Assembly: GCF_902459485.1 (NCBI RefSeq) | Contig: NZ_LR699119.1 | Span: forward strand, 496,001-560,000 | Reading direction: 5' to 3' | Source of the DNA: Aquicella siphonis | GTDB taxonomy: Bacteria; Pseudomonadota; Gammaproteobacteria; DSM-16500 | DNA: 64,000 nt | Shown: positions 1 through 6,599 of the stretch, in pieces | How the letters are laid out: each line of letters begins with the position of its first letter | Numbering within the stretch: position 1 is the stretch's first letter | Notes under the pieces: generated by a model | The model's input: only the letters and a program-made list of their open reading frames with translations | Database searches by the model: none | Told to the model about the DNA's origin: nothing | Made by a program: the position numbers and the translations under genes

Positions 1-501
1 GTAGACTGGATACTGGATGGCGGTGACTGCGCCATCGGGCTGGAATCCACGATTGTGGATTTAAGCGGTCCTGTCCCCGTGATTTTGCGGCCCGGGATGA
101 TTACTTCACAAGCCATTCATGACGTGATCCACGCACCGGTTGCCGCTCATCAGGGAGTGTCGGAAGCGCGCGCGCCCGGCATGCATCACTTGCATTATGC
201 TCCGCTGACAAAAACACGGGTGCTGGCCGCGGAAAAAATACCTGCTTATCTGCAGTCTCTCCCTATCACCGAGTTTCCCCTCGCATTGTTGACGCATACC
301 AGCGGGCATGCAAGCGCGCGCAAGGATGTGCTGCATGTGCAAATGCCGGATCATCCCGGTGCTTACGCGCATGAACTTTATCGCACGTTGCGCACGCTGG
401 ATCATCAGGGATTGAAAAACATTATTGTGCAAGCGGTTCCTGACACCATGGAATGGGAAGCCATTCGTGACCGGCTGGCCAAAGCCAGCCAGCGCTCATG
501 A
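1..501 (+). CDS. tsaC: Threonylcarbamoyl-AMP synthase (Sua5/TsaC type), C-terminal part
   Basis: Partial gene: the reading frame is open from base 1 and stops at 499-501, so the N-terminal part of the YrdC domain lies outside the window. The family makes threonylcarbamoyl-AMP from threonine, bicarbonate and ATP for the t6A37 modification of ANN-decoding tRNAs. The visible part starts inside the YrdC domain, with GLESTIVD followed by VILRPG. It continues through the linker PGMHHLHYAP, which is typical of Sua5-type enzymes, into a C-terminal domain of about 90 residues. That C-terminal domain separates Sua5-type proteins from short TsaC. The first in-frame start codon seen (GTG at 55) is internal and not the real start. 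Family assignment is firm; the choice between tsaC and sua5 as symbol is convention. Confidence 0.88.
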   Translation, partial: VDWILDGGDCAIGLESTIVDLSGPVPVILRPGMITSQAIHDVIHAPVAAHQGVSEARAPGMHHLHYAPLTKTRVLAAEKIPAYLQSLPITEFPLALLTHTSGHASARKDVLHVQMPDHPGAYAHELYRTLRTLDHQGLKNIIVQAVPDTMEWEAIRDRLAKASQRS

Positions 502-534
502 TATGATTCCATGATTACATCCCGCATGCTTGTC

Positions 535-554
535 ATTCCCGCACAAGCGGGAAT
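535..554. repeat. Short perfect palindrome in intergenic DNA
   Basis: ATTCCCGC and GCGGGAAT form an 8-bp perfect inverted repeat around a 4-base loop (ACAA), 34 bases after the Sua5 stop. The surrounding text (TGTCATTCCCGC...GCGGGAATCCA) looks like a dispersed intergenic palindrome of the kind common in proteobacteria. There is no T-tract directly after it, so I call it a repeat rather than a terminator, although it could stabilise the 3' end of the Sua5 mRNA. Confidence 0.55.
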
Positions 555-602
555 CCATTAGAGCAACAACAAAAATAATATGAATATTACTCTCTTGTTC
601 GA

Positions 603-630
603 TTGACAAATTCAAACAAGCAGATAAGAT
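603..630 (+). promoter_or_regulatory. Candidate sigma-70 promoter for the orphan gene at 770
   Basis: TTGACA (603-608) and TAAGAT (625-630) are separated by 16 bases. The -35 box is perfect and the -10 box matches four of six positions. A start near 637 would leave an untranslated leader of about 130 bases before the ATG at 770. Found by motif only. Confidence 0.4.
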
Positions 631-769
631 TGCCAGAAATTTTTTGCATGCAAGAAAAAACAAAATAAAAACCCCCCACGGATAGAGCGGCGCATGTTTT
701 CTCAGGCGCAGCGTTTTGCTCTGCTTTGACGCGATTCCCTGCGAATCTGCACATACTGGATAACAGCGT

Positions 770-2131
770 ATGATGGTGACGGAACATGACGAAAGAAACG
801 GCGTGGTCAAAACGACCTGGAAGACGGTGCGTGAGCGCGTCGCCTGCGTGGAACCGCAGTTCACGAAAATCGTGGACCAATTAAGTCCCGATGACACTTT
901 TCCACTCTACCTGGTTTATCTTCCTTATGGCGCGTTGAAAGGTGATACCCAAAGCTCATATATGCCGGACGGCAAGCAGGGTTATTACCGCCTGTCGGAT
1001 CCGCAAGCGCCCGCTGATATAGTCAAACATCTGGGCTATGGGATGGGCGGTTCTCCCATGGGAATGGTATTGGAAAAACAGCTGGAATATTTCATCGATC
1101 TCAGACATAAAAAAATCACTATTCCCTGGCTGGTATATTCGCCGGGACATTTTTTTCCCTTTTCAACCTTGCTGGGATGCGAAAGCGACAGGATTTACGC
1201 GCCCAACGGACTGTTGACGGTGACATCTGGCGCGCGTTCCACTTTCATGCTGCCTAATATAGGCTGCAATACTCATCATGCCAATCTGAAACGGGACTTC
1301 AATATTCAGCATCTCGCGCCAAAAACATTGTATGACCACTGGTTCCTGTTCAGGGAAATCATCCGCAGTCAGACCCTGAAATGCGAATGGCGTTCCTGTC
1401 TGGTTTATTTCAGTGAAAAATGGGTCAATAAACTGCACACGGACAGTGCCTGGATGAAATTGAAATTATATCTGCATGAAATGGCGTGGCGTAAATTCGA
1501 ATACGACAGAAACCGGATTTATTACGACATGGCTTTTTCACTGATTCAGGAAAAACGCAACCTCAAACCCAATCCCTATCTTACCGATACCGCGCGGCAT
1601 TTGTTCGCTACCGCTCTGGGCGCGGTGCCGGGATATGTGCCCGCGTGTGATGACGCCGCGCTGCCGCTTAGTCAAATCCAGCACGCGTTTTCTGCTTCCT
1701 ACGGCATGAAAAAATATCTTCCTACGCTGATGCAGCCCGCGCATTTTGATTTTTCCGCGCCTGGGGCAATGGTTTATTATTCGCTGCAGCATCCTTCCAC
1801 GCATGTGTTTTCGCCCAAATCACGTGAAGTGTCCAGCACAATTGCTGAAATGCTGGAACTGGAATATATCATGCGTGTCTTTTGTGAAGAATTGTCGTGT
1901 GAAGCGAATATCTGCGCGGATACCGTCATTGGCAGGATTGCGAAAAGTGTGCGTTTTCATTATTTTCACAACAAGTCAGACCGGCAAGGCATTATTGCGC
2001 CGTCTGTGGAAATTCCGGCGCGAGACGCGCGTTTCATGCATGTGAACGATAGCGTGCGTCATTCCGGCGCGCGGTTCGCGGCGGATGCGCCATTCGTAAG
2101 AGGCTGCATAGGGATGAGTTCCTCAATGTAA
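770..2131 (+). CDS. Conserved-looking protein of unknown function, 453 aa
   Basis: I do not recognise this protein. It has no signal peptide and no clear membrane segment. It is rich in aromatic residues and histidine (for example YSPGHFFPFS near residue 130 and THHANLKRDF near 165). Two tandem ATGs (770, 773) open the frame and no strong ribosome binding site distinguishes them. Its last 73 bases overlap the 3' end of the convergent MFS reading frame (stop at 2059). Its location next to the peptide-modification cluster does not by itself imply a link, because it is transcribed toward that cluster from a promoter of its own. Codon use resembles the housekeeping genes nearby. Real gene likely; function unknown. 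Confidence 0.7.
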   Translation: MMVTEHDERNGVVKTTWKTVRERVACVEPQFTKIVDQLSPDDTFPLYLVYLPYGALKGDTQSSYMPDGKQGYYRLSDPQAPADIVKHLGYGMGGSPMGMVLEKQLEYFIDLRHKKITIPWLVYSPGHFFPFSTLLGCESDRIYAPNGLLTVTSGARSTFMLPNIGCNTHHANLKRDFNIQHLAPKTLYDHWFLFREIIRSQTLKCEWRSCLVYFSEKWVNKLHTDSAWMKLKLYLHEMAWRKFEYDRNRIYYDMAFSLIQEKRNLKPNPYLTDTARHLFATALGAVPGYVPACDDAALPLSQIQHAFSASYGMKKYLPTLMQPAHFDFSAPGAMVYYSLQHPSTHVFSPKSREVSSTIAEMLELEYIMRVFCEELSCEANICADTVIGRIAKSVRFHYFHNKSDRQGIIAPSVEIPARDARFMHVNDSVRHSGARFAADAPFVRGCIGMSSSM

Positions 2132-3346
2132 TAGTGATAAATCACGGCGGCGGCGAGGCAGACTGTGCCTATCAGTCCGCACACAAACCACAAGCAAGCT
2201 GCGCCAAACCCCTCATAGAGATAACTTCCCGCGGCCGGCCCCAGGATACGGCTGACCGCGTAGACCAGTCGATAACCTCCCAGAACCAGGCCTTTTTTAT
2301 CGGCGGGCGCCTGTTCGTAACATATCAGTTGCGCGACAGAAAAAAACAACATTTCTCCGGTGGTATAGAGAAGACAGGCAAGAATGACCAGAGAAAAATG
2401 TAAGGCGAAGATCAGCGTGAACATGCCTGATCCCAGCAAAAACGCGCCCGCGCCCATGATTAAAACCGGAGGATAACGGCGCAGATGACAGGCAAGCGGT
2501 GTCTGCAGCAAAACGACCAGGAAGGTGTTTAACGCGAACAGCCAGCCAAACCCGCCCAGGTGATAATGCGGAAAAGCATGATGCACAAAGAGAGAATACG
2601 TGCTGCCGAGCTGGGAAATGATCAAGCCGACAAAAAACAGGCTGCAAAAAACCGTGAGCAGTGTCAGGCGCATGGACGACGCATGTGAAGAAAGGCTTGA
2701 ATCATGAGAGGAAACACGTGCGCGCGGACTGGATGAAAGAGACGGCGGGAAAAATAGCAGCAGCATGGCGGCGCCGGCCAGCAGGATTGAGGAAAACACA
2801 GCCAATAATCGCAAGTCATGATCCAGAAAGACGCTGATGATGACCGCAGCGAGACCCAGACCCAGGTTTGACGCAGTTTCCATCAGGTTCATGACTTTCA
2901 GTCTTTCCGGATTTTCAGTCCGGCATAACGCAAATGCCCAGAGAAAATTCGCGGTGATAAAACTGTAAGTGGCGGCGCCAAGAAAAAATAACGCAGCCAT
3001 GAACGTGAAGGGAGAGCGCAGCGTTGACAGACAGAAAAAGGCAATTCCCTGCGCGAGCAGGCTGATTACGGCAATATGACGCGGAGAATAGCGGTCTGCC
3101 GTACCCCCCCATTACACTGCCGGCCATGGTTCCCAGGCTGTAAAACGCAATGGTGAAGCCTGAGGTGGTAACGGAAAAATGCAGCTGCTGCACGAAATAA
3201 AGCGGTAAAAAATAACAGATGCTGATGAGCAGCGAATCCAGGCCGTGCAGGAAAACGAATAACCAGCAGGCTGGCTGCACGCCTGCATAATATTGCGTAT
3301 ATTTTTTCAAACGTGATGGCAGCCGGTCAGACATCGGTTTTTGCAT
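2059..3346 (-). pseudogene. MFS transporter interrupted by a +1 frameshift in a C7 run
   Basis: Two overlapping minus-strand frames make one 12-helix major facilitator. The first part (from 3346 or 3334) reads MQKPMSDRLPSRLKKY and two hydrophobic segments up to GSVMGG, then goes out of frame. If the seven C at 3104-3110 (G on the coding strand) are read as six, translation continues MGGTADRYSPRH, the classic loop 2-3 motif A of MFS proteins, and joins the second frame, which ends at 2059. The gene overlaps the upstream methyltransferase by 8 bases (ATG at 3334) or 20 bases (ATG at 3346), so it belongs to the same operon. That makes it the likely exporter for the peptide product. The defect could be a real mutation, phase variation in the homopolymer, or a sequencing error. 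Confidence 0.82.
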
Positions 3347-4127
3347 GGACTTCCATGATTCCCAGTTGTTGCAGCATACGCATATCTGTGGGCGGTTTGC
3401 GCGCCGGTGGAATGTAGAGAGTGGTCATGCCTGAAATGCCGGCGTTCGCCAGATTTTTCAGCGGACATTTTTCAATACGCGAGGCGATGTGCGGATATTG
3501 GCTGCCTTCGAACAAGGTGACCGCATGCGAATCAGGATAAACTTCGCCAAGTCGTTCCACCAGGAGTTGCGTGCCGCGGCGGTGATCATGTGCGTCATGA
3601 CGGGTCAATATGCCTATCATGCTGACTTGCCACAGCAGCAAGTGACTGCAGCCGTCAAATGCGCGGCGGTGAATTAAAAAATCGGTCGCTTCATAAGATT
3701 GGCAGCCGGCAGAACCGGGATCAATCTGCAATTCGGAGAAAAGATAGGCGTCAGCGGAAATCCCGGGCAGCATGACAGCGGTGTGTCCCGCGAGTCTGGC
3801 TTGTATGACTGCCTCCAGCGCGGGCCGCGCGAACACGCCGGGATGGCCTTCCAGCACCACACAGATGTGCCGTCCGCATTCAAGCGCTTGCAAGATGGTG
3901 CGGGTCATCGCCTGATAAGCAGAGGCGCGTTTCGGATAATCGTAATAAGCTTTTTCCAGTGACTCCGCCTCGGGATGTCGCGCAAGCAGCCATGCGCGCA
4001 TGGCTGGATCGTTGACCAGATACAGGATTTTGTCGGCGGCTTCGATTACGGCTTTCGCTTCGATAGTCAAATGCGACATGAAGCGGATACCGCTGCCGAC
4101 CACCGTAAGAGAACTCATTTTTGTCAT
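3327..4127 (-). CDS. Borosin-type peptide alpha-N-methyltransferase (tetrapyrrole methylase fold)
   Basis: The predicted enzyme uses S-adenosylmethionine to N-methylate backbone amides of a precursor peptide. The 266-aa protein aligns by eye along its length with the methyltransferase domain of the omphalotin enzyme OphMA. Shared features are LTVVGSGI (7-14), YYD (61-63) followed by K66/R67 and Y71 (the region of the OphMA catalytic Arg/Tyr pair), GHPGVF (94-99), LPGISADAYLF (120-130), DPGSAGCQSYEATDFL (136-151) and TTLYIPP near 236. Cobalamin and siroheme methylases of the same fold usually lack the YYD...R...Y and YEATDFL combination. There is no fused core peptide at the C terminus, as in split borosins, whose enzymes are about this length. 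The putative substrate gene ends 30 bases upstream and an MFS gene overlaps downstream. The ribosome binding site is weak; ATG at 4118 is an alternative start. Confidence 0.85.
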   Translation of the reverse strand: MTKMSSLTVVGSGIRFMSHLTIEAKAVIEAADKILYLVNDPAMRAWLLARHPEAESLEKAYYDYPKRASAYQAMTRTILQALECGRHICVVLEGHPGVFARPALEAVIQARLAGHTAVMLPGISADAYLFSELQIDPGSAGCQSYEATDFLIHRRAFDGCSHLLLWQVSMIGILTRHDAHDHRRGTQLLVERLGEVYPDSHAVTLFEGSQYPHIASRIEKCPLKNLANAGISGMTTLYIPPARKPPTDMRMLQQLGIMEVHAKTDV

Positions 4128-4157
4128 GTGGATAATGGATTCGTTATTGCCGGCGCG

Positions 4158-4352
4158 TCAGATTTCAGTGACCGTGCGCTCATGGATAGTGATTTCATGC
4201 GGGCGCGGTTGAAGAGCATGTTTCAGTGCCTGTGCGTTTTGCTCACGAAATGCGTCTTGCACGGCCGGAGGCTGAGCGGCAATCAGCGTTTTCACTTCAG
4301 GCTGGAAGGCAGGCATTGATGCGAGCGCTGTCAGAAATTCAATAGTGTTCAT
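4158..4352 (-). CDS. Putative split-borosin precursor peptide, 64 aa
   Basis: This small gene directly precedes the methyltransferase on the same strand. Residues 1-47 look all-helical: IEFLTALASMPAF, then an amphipathic stretch with PPAVQDAFREQNAQALKHAL. The pattern resembles the leader or binding domain of split-borosin precursors such as SonA of Shewanella, which opens with a similar FF..L..D motif. A Pro-rich hinge (QPRP) follows, then a short C-terminal tail with beta-branched residues, HEITIHERTVTEI, the natural candidate for the methylated core. The start ATG at 4352 has AGGG about ten bases upstream. I infer the role from position, size and architecture; the core boundaries are a guess. 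If the neighbour is not a peptide methylase, this would be just a small hypothetical protein. Confidence 0.7.
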   Translation of the reverse strand: MNTIEFLTALASMPAFQPEVKTLIAAQPPAVQDAFREQNAQALKHALQPRPHEITIHERTVTEI

Positions 4353-4522
4353 TCATGGTTGCCCTGATAAAAAAGTATTACCCGTGGTTTTGTACAGCGA
4401 TGATTGTCACATGATTGATTTTGCGCGCATGGTAACACGAGGGCCGGGAAACAGTCGATGAATTTTCATGTTCTGCCATCGGGAGAGGATTCAGTTAACG
4501 GGATTTATGCTATTATGACGGC

Positions 4523-5158
4523 ATGATTACCACACTCACCAAAGAAGCGACGCAAGTTATAACCGGCCCGGCAGGCAAGCTGGAAGTGGCCGTCAGTGAA
4601 CCCACGGGCCCGGAACGCGGTGCGCTAGGCATAGTCTGTCATCCGCATCCGCTGCACGGCGGTACCATGCACAACAAGGTGGTTACCACACTGGGAAAAC
4701 TGTTTCAGGGAATGGGGCTGGTCACGGTACGTTTTAATTTCCGCGGCGTGATGCGCAGTGAAGGTCGTTTTGATCACGGCAATGGTGAGCTGGATGATTT
4801 GCTGGCCGTGATGGACTGGATGCAGCAGGAACGTCCGCAGCAGGAGATCTGGCTGGCCGGGTTTTCATTCGGGGCTTTCATAGCCGCGAAAGCGGCGACG
4901 CGCGTGCCGGTGAAAAAACTGGTGACGGTCGCACCGCCTGTGCAGCATTTTCCCATGCGGGATTTACCGCCTATCCCTTGCCCCTGGGTGCTGGTGCAAG
5001 GTGAGCTGGATGATGTCGTCCCCGCCAGGGAAGTCCTGGAATGGGCGGAAGCACGCGTACCCAAACCTGTTATTATCCGCTTCCCGCAAGCCGGACATTT
5101 TTTTCACGGACAGCTCGCGGAATTACGCATACAGATTGAAGCCGCTCTTAGGGAGTGA
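4523..5158 (+). CDS. Alpha/beta hydrolase, 211 aa
   Basis: A cytoplasmic alpha/beta-hydrolase of the short COG2945-like type, with substrate unknown. The catalytic triad is visible: nucleophile Ser in GFSFGA (near residue 115), acid in GELDDVVP (near 163) and His in AGHFFHG (near 193). The oxyanion-side motif HPHPLHGGTMHNKV (near 39-52) is typical of the group. There is no signal peptide. It diverges from the peptide-methyltransferase cluster across 170 bases and is followed by the repeat that carries the IS element. A TATTAT at 4511-4516 lies so close to the ATG that, if used, the message would be nearly leaderless. A role in the peptide pathway is possible but not indicated by sequence; homologues are usually stand-alone genes. 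Confidence 0.85.
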   Translation: MITTLTKEATQVITGPAGKLEVAVSEPTGPERGALGIVCHPHPLHGGTMHNKVVTTLGKLFQGMGLVTVRFNFRGVMRSEGRFDHGNGELDDLLAVMDWMQQERPQQEIWLAGFSFGAFIAAKAATRVPVKKLVTVAPPVQHFPMRDLPPIPCPWVLVQGELDDVVPAREVLEWAEARVPKPVIIRFPQAGHFFHGQLAELRIQIEAALRE

Positions 5159-5159
5159 G

Positions 5160-5205
5160 TGGTTCCTCACCACAAACAGGATTTTCACCACCGTTCGCCC
5201 TGAGG
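5160..5205. repeat. Left half of palindromic repeat locus A, split by the IS
   Basis: The text GTTCCTCACCAC...CCGTTCGCCCTGAGG matches parts of the longer repeat units at 20.0, 39.4, 45.1 and 58.4 kb. The last nine bases, GCCCTGAGG (5197-5205), are duplicated directly after the IS (6530-6538) and are its target site duplication. Removing the IS and one copy of the 9-mer restores a repeat unit that reads through into the right half. Confidence 0.75.
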
Positions 5206-5261
5206 CTGAACGCTCCCCTCAAAATTTCTCATAAAAACCATAAAAACAAAGAGTAGAAAAA

Positions 5262-5370
5262 TTGCATAGTGAAGTTAAAATCCAAATTCGACCAAGAATA
5301 TGGAAACCTCACTATGCAAGGGAAAAAATTATTACATAAATTTATGCAAGAATCTTCATTCTTGCATAAA
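5262..5370 (+). promoter_or_regulatory. Two strong hairpins over the transposase start
   Basis: TTGCATAGTGA (5262-5272) pairs perfectly with TCACTATGCAA (5309-5319), and the ATG at 5314 lies in the right arm. A second hairpin follows at once: a 13-bp perfect stem 5341-5353/5358-5370 with a CTTC loop. In IS10, transcripts reading in from outside fold so that the transposase start is hidden, which protects the element from host promoters. The arrangement here is consistent with the same strategy; this is inference from base pairing alone. The second IS copy has the same structure. Confidence 0.5.
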
Positions 5371-6516
5371 AAAGTACTAGATACGTTAACCATCACCTGT
5401 GATGGTTTGCTTAAAGCAAAAAAGTTAAGTGTGACAGCGTTAGGTAGGGCAATTGCTAGCAAAACACCGGACAAGCACGCTATCAAACGTGTTGACCGGT
5501 TAGTTTCCAATCCAACCCTAGAAGAACATAGAGGTTGTTTCTATAAAGCGTTAGCGGAAAAAGTTGTGCCTAAAACAGGGTGGTGCCCCATTCTTGTTGA
5601 TACTAGTTGTTTAACTGCGGATAGTGAATTTCAACTCATAAGGGCATCGCTTGCACTTGATGGCCGAGGATTTACTTTATTTGAAATGGCTTATAGGAAC
5701 GGGACGTTAAGTCAGATATATGAGATATTTTTAGAGAAATTGAATGAGGTTTTACCTGAAGAGAAAGGACATGTCATCCTTATTAGTGATGCTGGGTTTC
5801 ATAATAAATGGTTCCATTTGGTAAAGAAGCAAAAGTGGGATTTTATTGGCAGAATTCGTCAAGATAAGCATTATACTACCGCCGATGGAAAAAGTTTCCC
5901 TTGTAAGTCCCTACACAAAATAGCCACTTTAAAGCCTACACATCATGGAACTGTTTTCTTATGCAAAAAGAGTCATAACAAAGCAATTATATGTGATTTG
6001 TATAGCATAAGGAAAAAGATCAAAGGCAGGAAAATGAAAACAAAAAAGGGGGCTATTAAGCGGGGAAGTTATAGCAAGGCGTTTGCTAAAGGCCAAAAAG
6101 AACCCTGGGTGTTAGCAAGCTCACTACCTAAAAACAGCTTTAATCCTGAGCAGATTGTTCGATTATATTCCTTTAGGATGCAAATTGAAGAATCTTTCCG
6201 GGACATGAAAAATAACAAATATGGTTTTAGCTTTAAAAACACATTAATCAGAAGTGTTCGGCGATTAAACGCACTCATGCTAATCGCTGCCATTGTAAAT
6301 TTCATTGTGTGGTCGGTAGGGGTGATGGCGGAACAAAAAAAATGGCATTTAAAATGCCAATCCAACACCTCTAAAAAACGAACATTGTCATTATCTTACT
6401 TAGGGGCAATCATCCTGAAGTCGACATATTTCCAAATTAAAACCTCAGAAATAGAGAATGCAATTAAAAATATCATTATCCCCTCAGACCTCAATATAAT
6501 GGAACGGCAATTTTGA
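5314..6516 (+). CDS. IS10-like (IS4 family) transposase
   Basis: DDE transposase for cut-and-paste movement of the enclosing element. Numbering from a GTG at 5269 (415 aa), catalytic residues are D111 (ILVDTS), D174 (LISDAGF) and E307 within the Y-(2)-R-(3)-E-(6)-K signature (Y300, R303, E307, K314). LTITCDGLLKAKKLSVTALG and HAIKRVDRLVSN near the N terminus match IS10 transposase. I chose ATG 5314 (400 aa, close to the 402 aa of IS10 transposase) because GGAAA lies about seven bases upstream and because it sits in the regulatory hairpin; the GTG at 5269 would add 15 residues. The reading frame is intact, so the element may be active. Confidence 0.92.
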   Translation: MQGKKLLHKFMQESSFLHKKVLDTLTITCDGLLKAKKLSVTALGRAIASKTPDKHAIKRVDRLVSNPTLEEHRGCFYKALAEKVVPKTGWCPILVDTSCLTADSEFQLIRASLALDGRGFTLFEMAYRNGTLSQIYEIFLEKLNEVLPEEKGHVILISDAGFHNKWFHLVKKQKWDFIGRIRQDKHYTTADGKSFPCKSLHKIATLKPTHHGTVFLCKKSHNKAIICDLYSIRKKIKGRKMKTKKGAIKRGSYSKAFAKGQKEPWVLASSLPKNSFNPEQIVRLYSFRMQIEESFRDMKNNKYGFSFKNTLIRSVRRLNALMLIAAIVNFIVWSVGVMAEQKKWHLKCQSNTSKKRTLSLSYLGAIILKSTYFQIKTSEIENAIKNIIIPSDLNIMERQF

Positions 6517-6529
6517 GGGGAGCGTTCAG

Positions 6530-6576
6530 GCCCTGAGGAGGCGCACAAGGTGCGCCGTCTCGAAGGGCATGAAACT
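6530..6576. repeat. Right half of repeat locus A
   Basis: Begins with the 9-bp target duplication GCCCTGAGG, then AGGCGCACAAGGTGCGCC (a GGCGCAC/GTGCGCC palindrome) and GTCTCGAAGGGC. It is the reverse complement of the unit GCCCTTCGAGACGGC...CCTCAGGGC seen at 20.07 and 45.08 kb. It ends 24 bases from the stop of the giant protein gene, so it may also serve as its 3' hairpin. Confidence 0.75.
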
Positions 6577-6599
6577 AAAAATCAAATGCAACTTTCCCG

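Larger units (their letters stand above)
5206..6529 (+). mobile_element. IS4-family, IS10-like insertion sequence, copy 1 (1324 bp)
   Basis: Both ends carry a 21-bp perfect inverted repeat starting CTGAACGCTCCCCTCAAAAT, very close to the IS10 ends (CTGAnnGATCCCCTCATAAT). The element is flanked by a perfect 9-bp direct repeat GCCCTGAGG, the duplication length expected for IS10. It contains one transposase gene. The second copy (20097-21420) has the same length; the transposases differ at two residues (205 and 327), so at least one copy moved or was copied recently. Base composition is visibly more AT-rich than the flanking genes, which points to horizontal origin. Confidence 0.95.

Noticed and set aside
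3327-4127. Cobalamin or siroheme methyltransferase
   Set aside because: Same fold, but no cobalamin genes nearby, and the YYD..R..Y and YEATDFL motifs plus a peptide gene upstream fit borosin enzymes better.
6069-6368. Antisense open frame inside the IS element (also in copy 2)
   Set aside because: It is the reverse strand of the transposase; no promoter or ribosome binding site seen.
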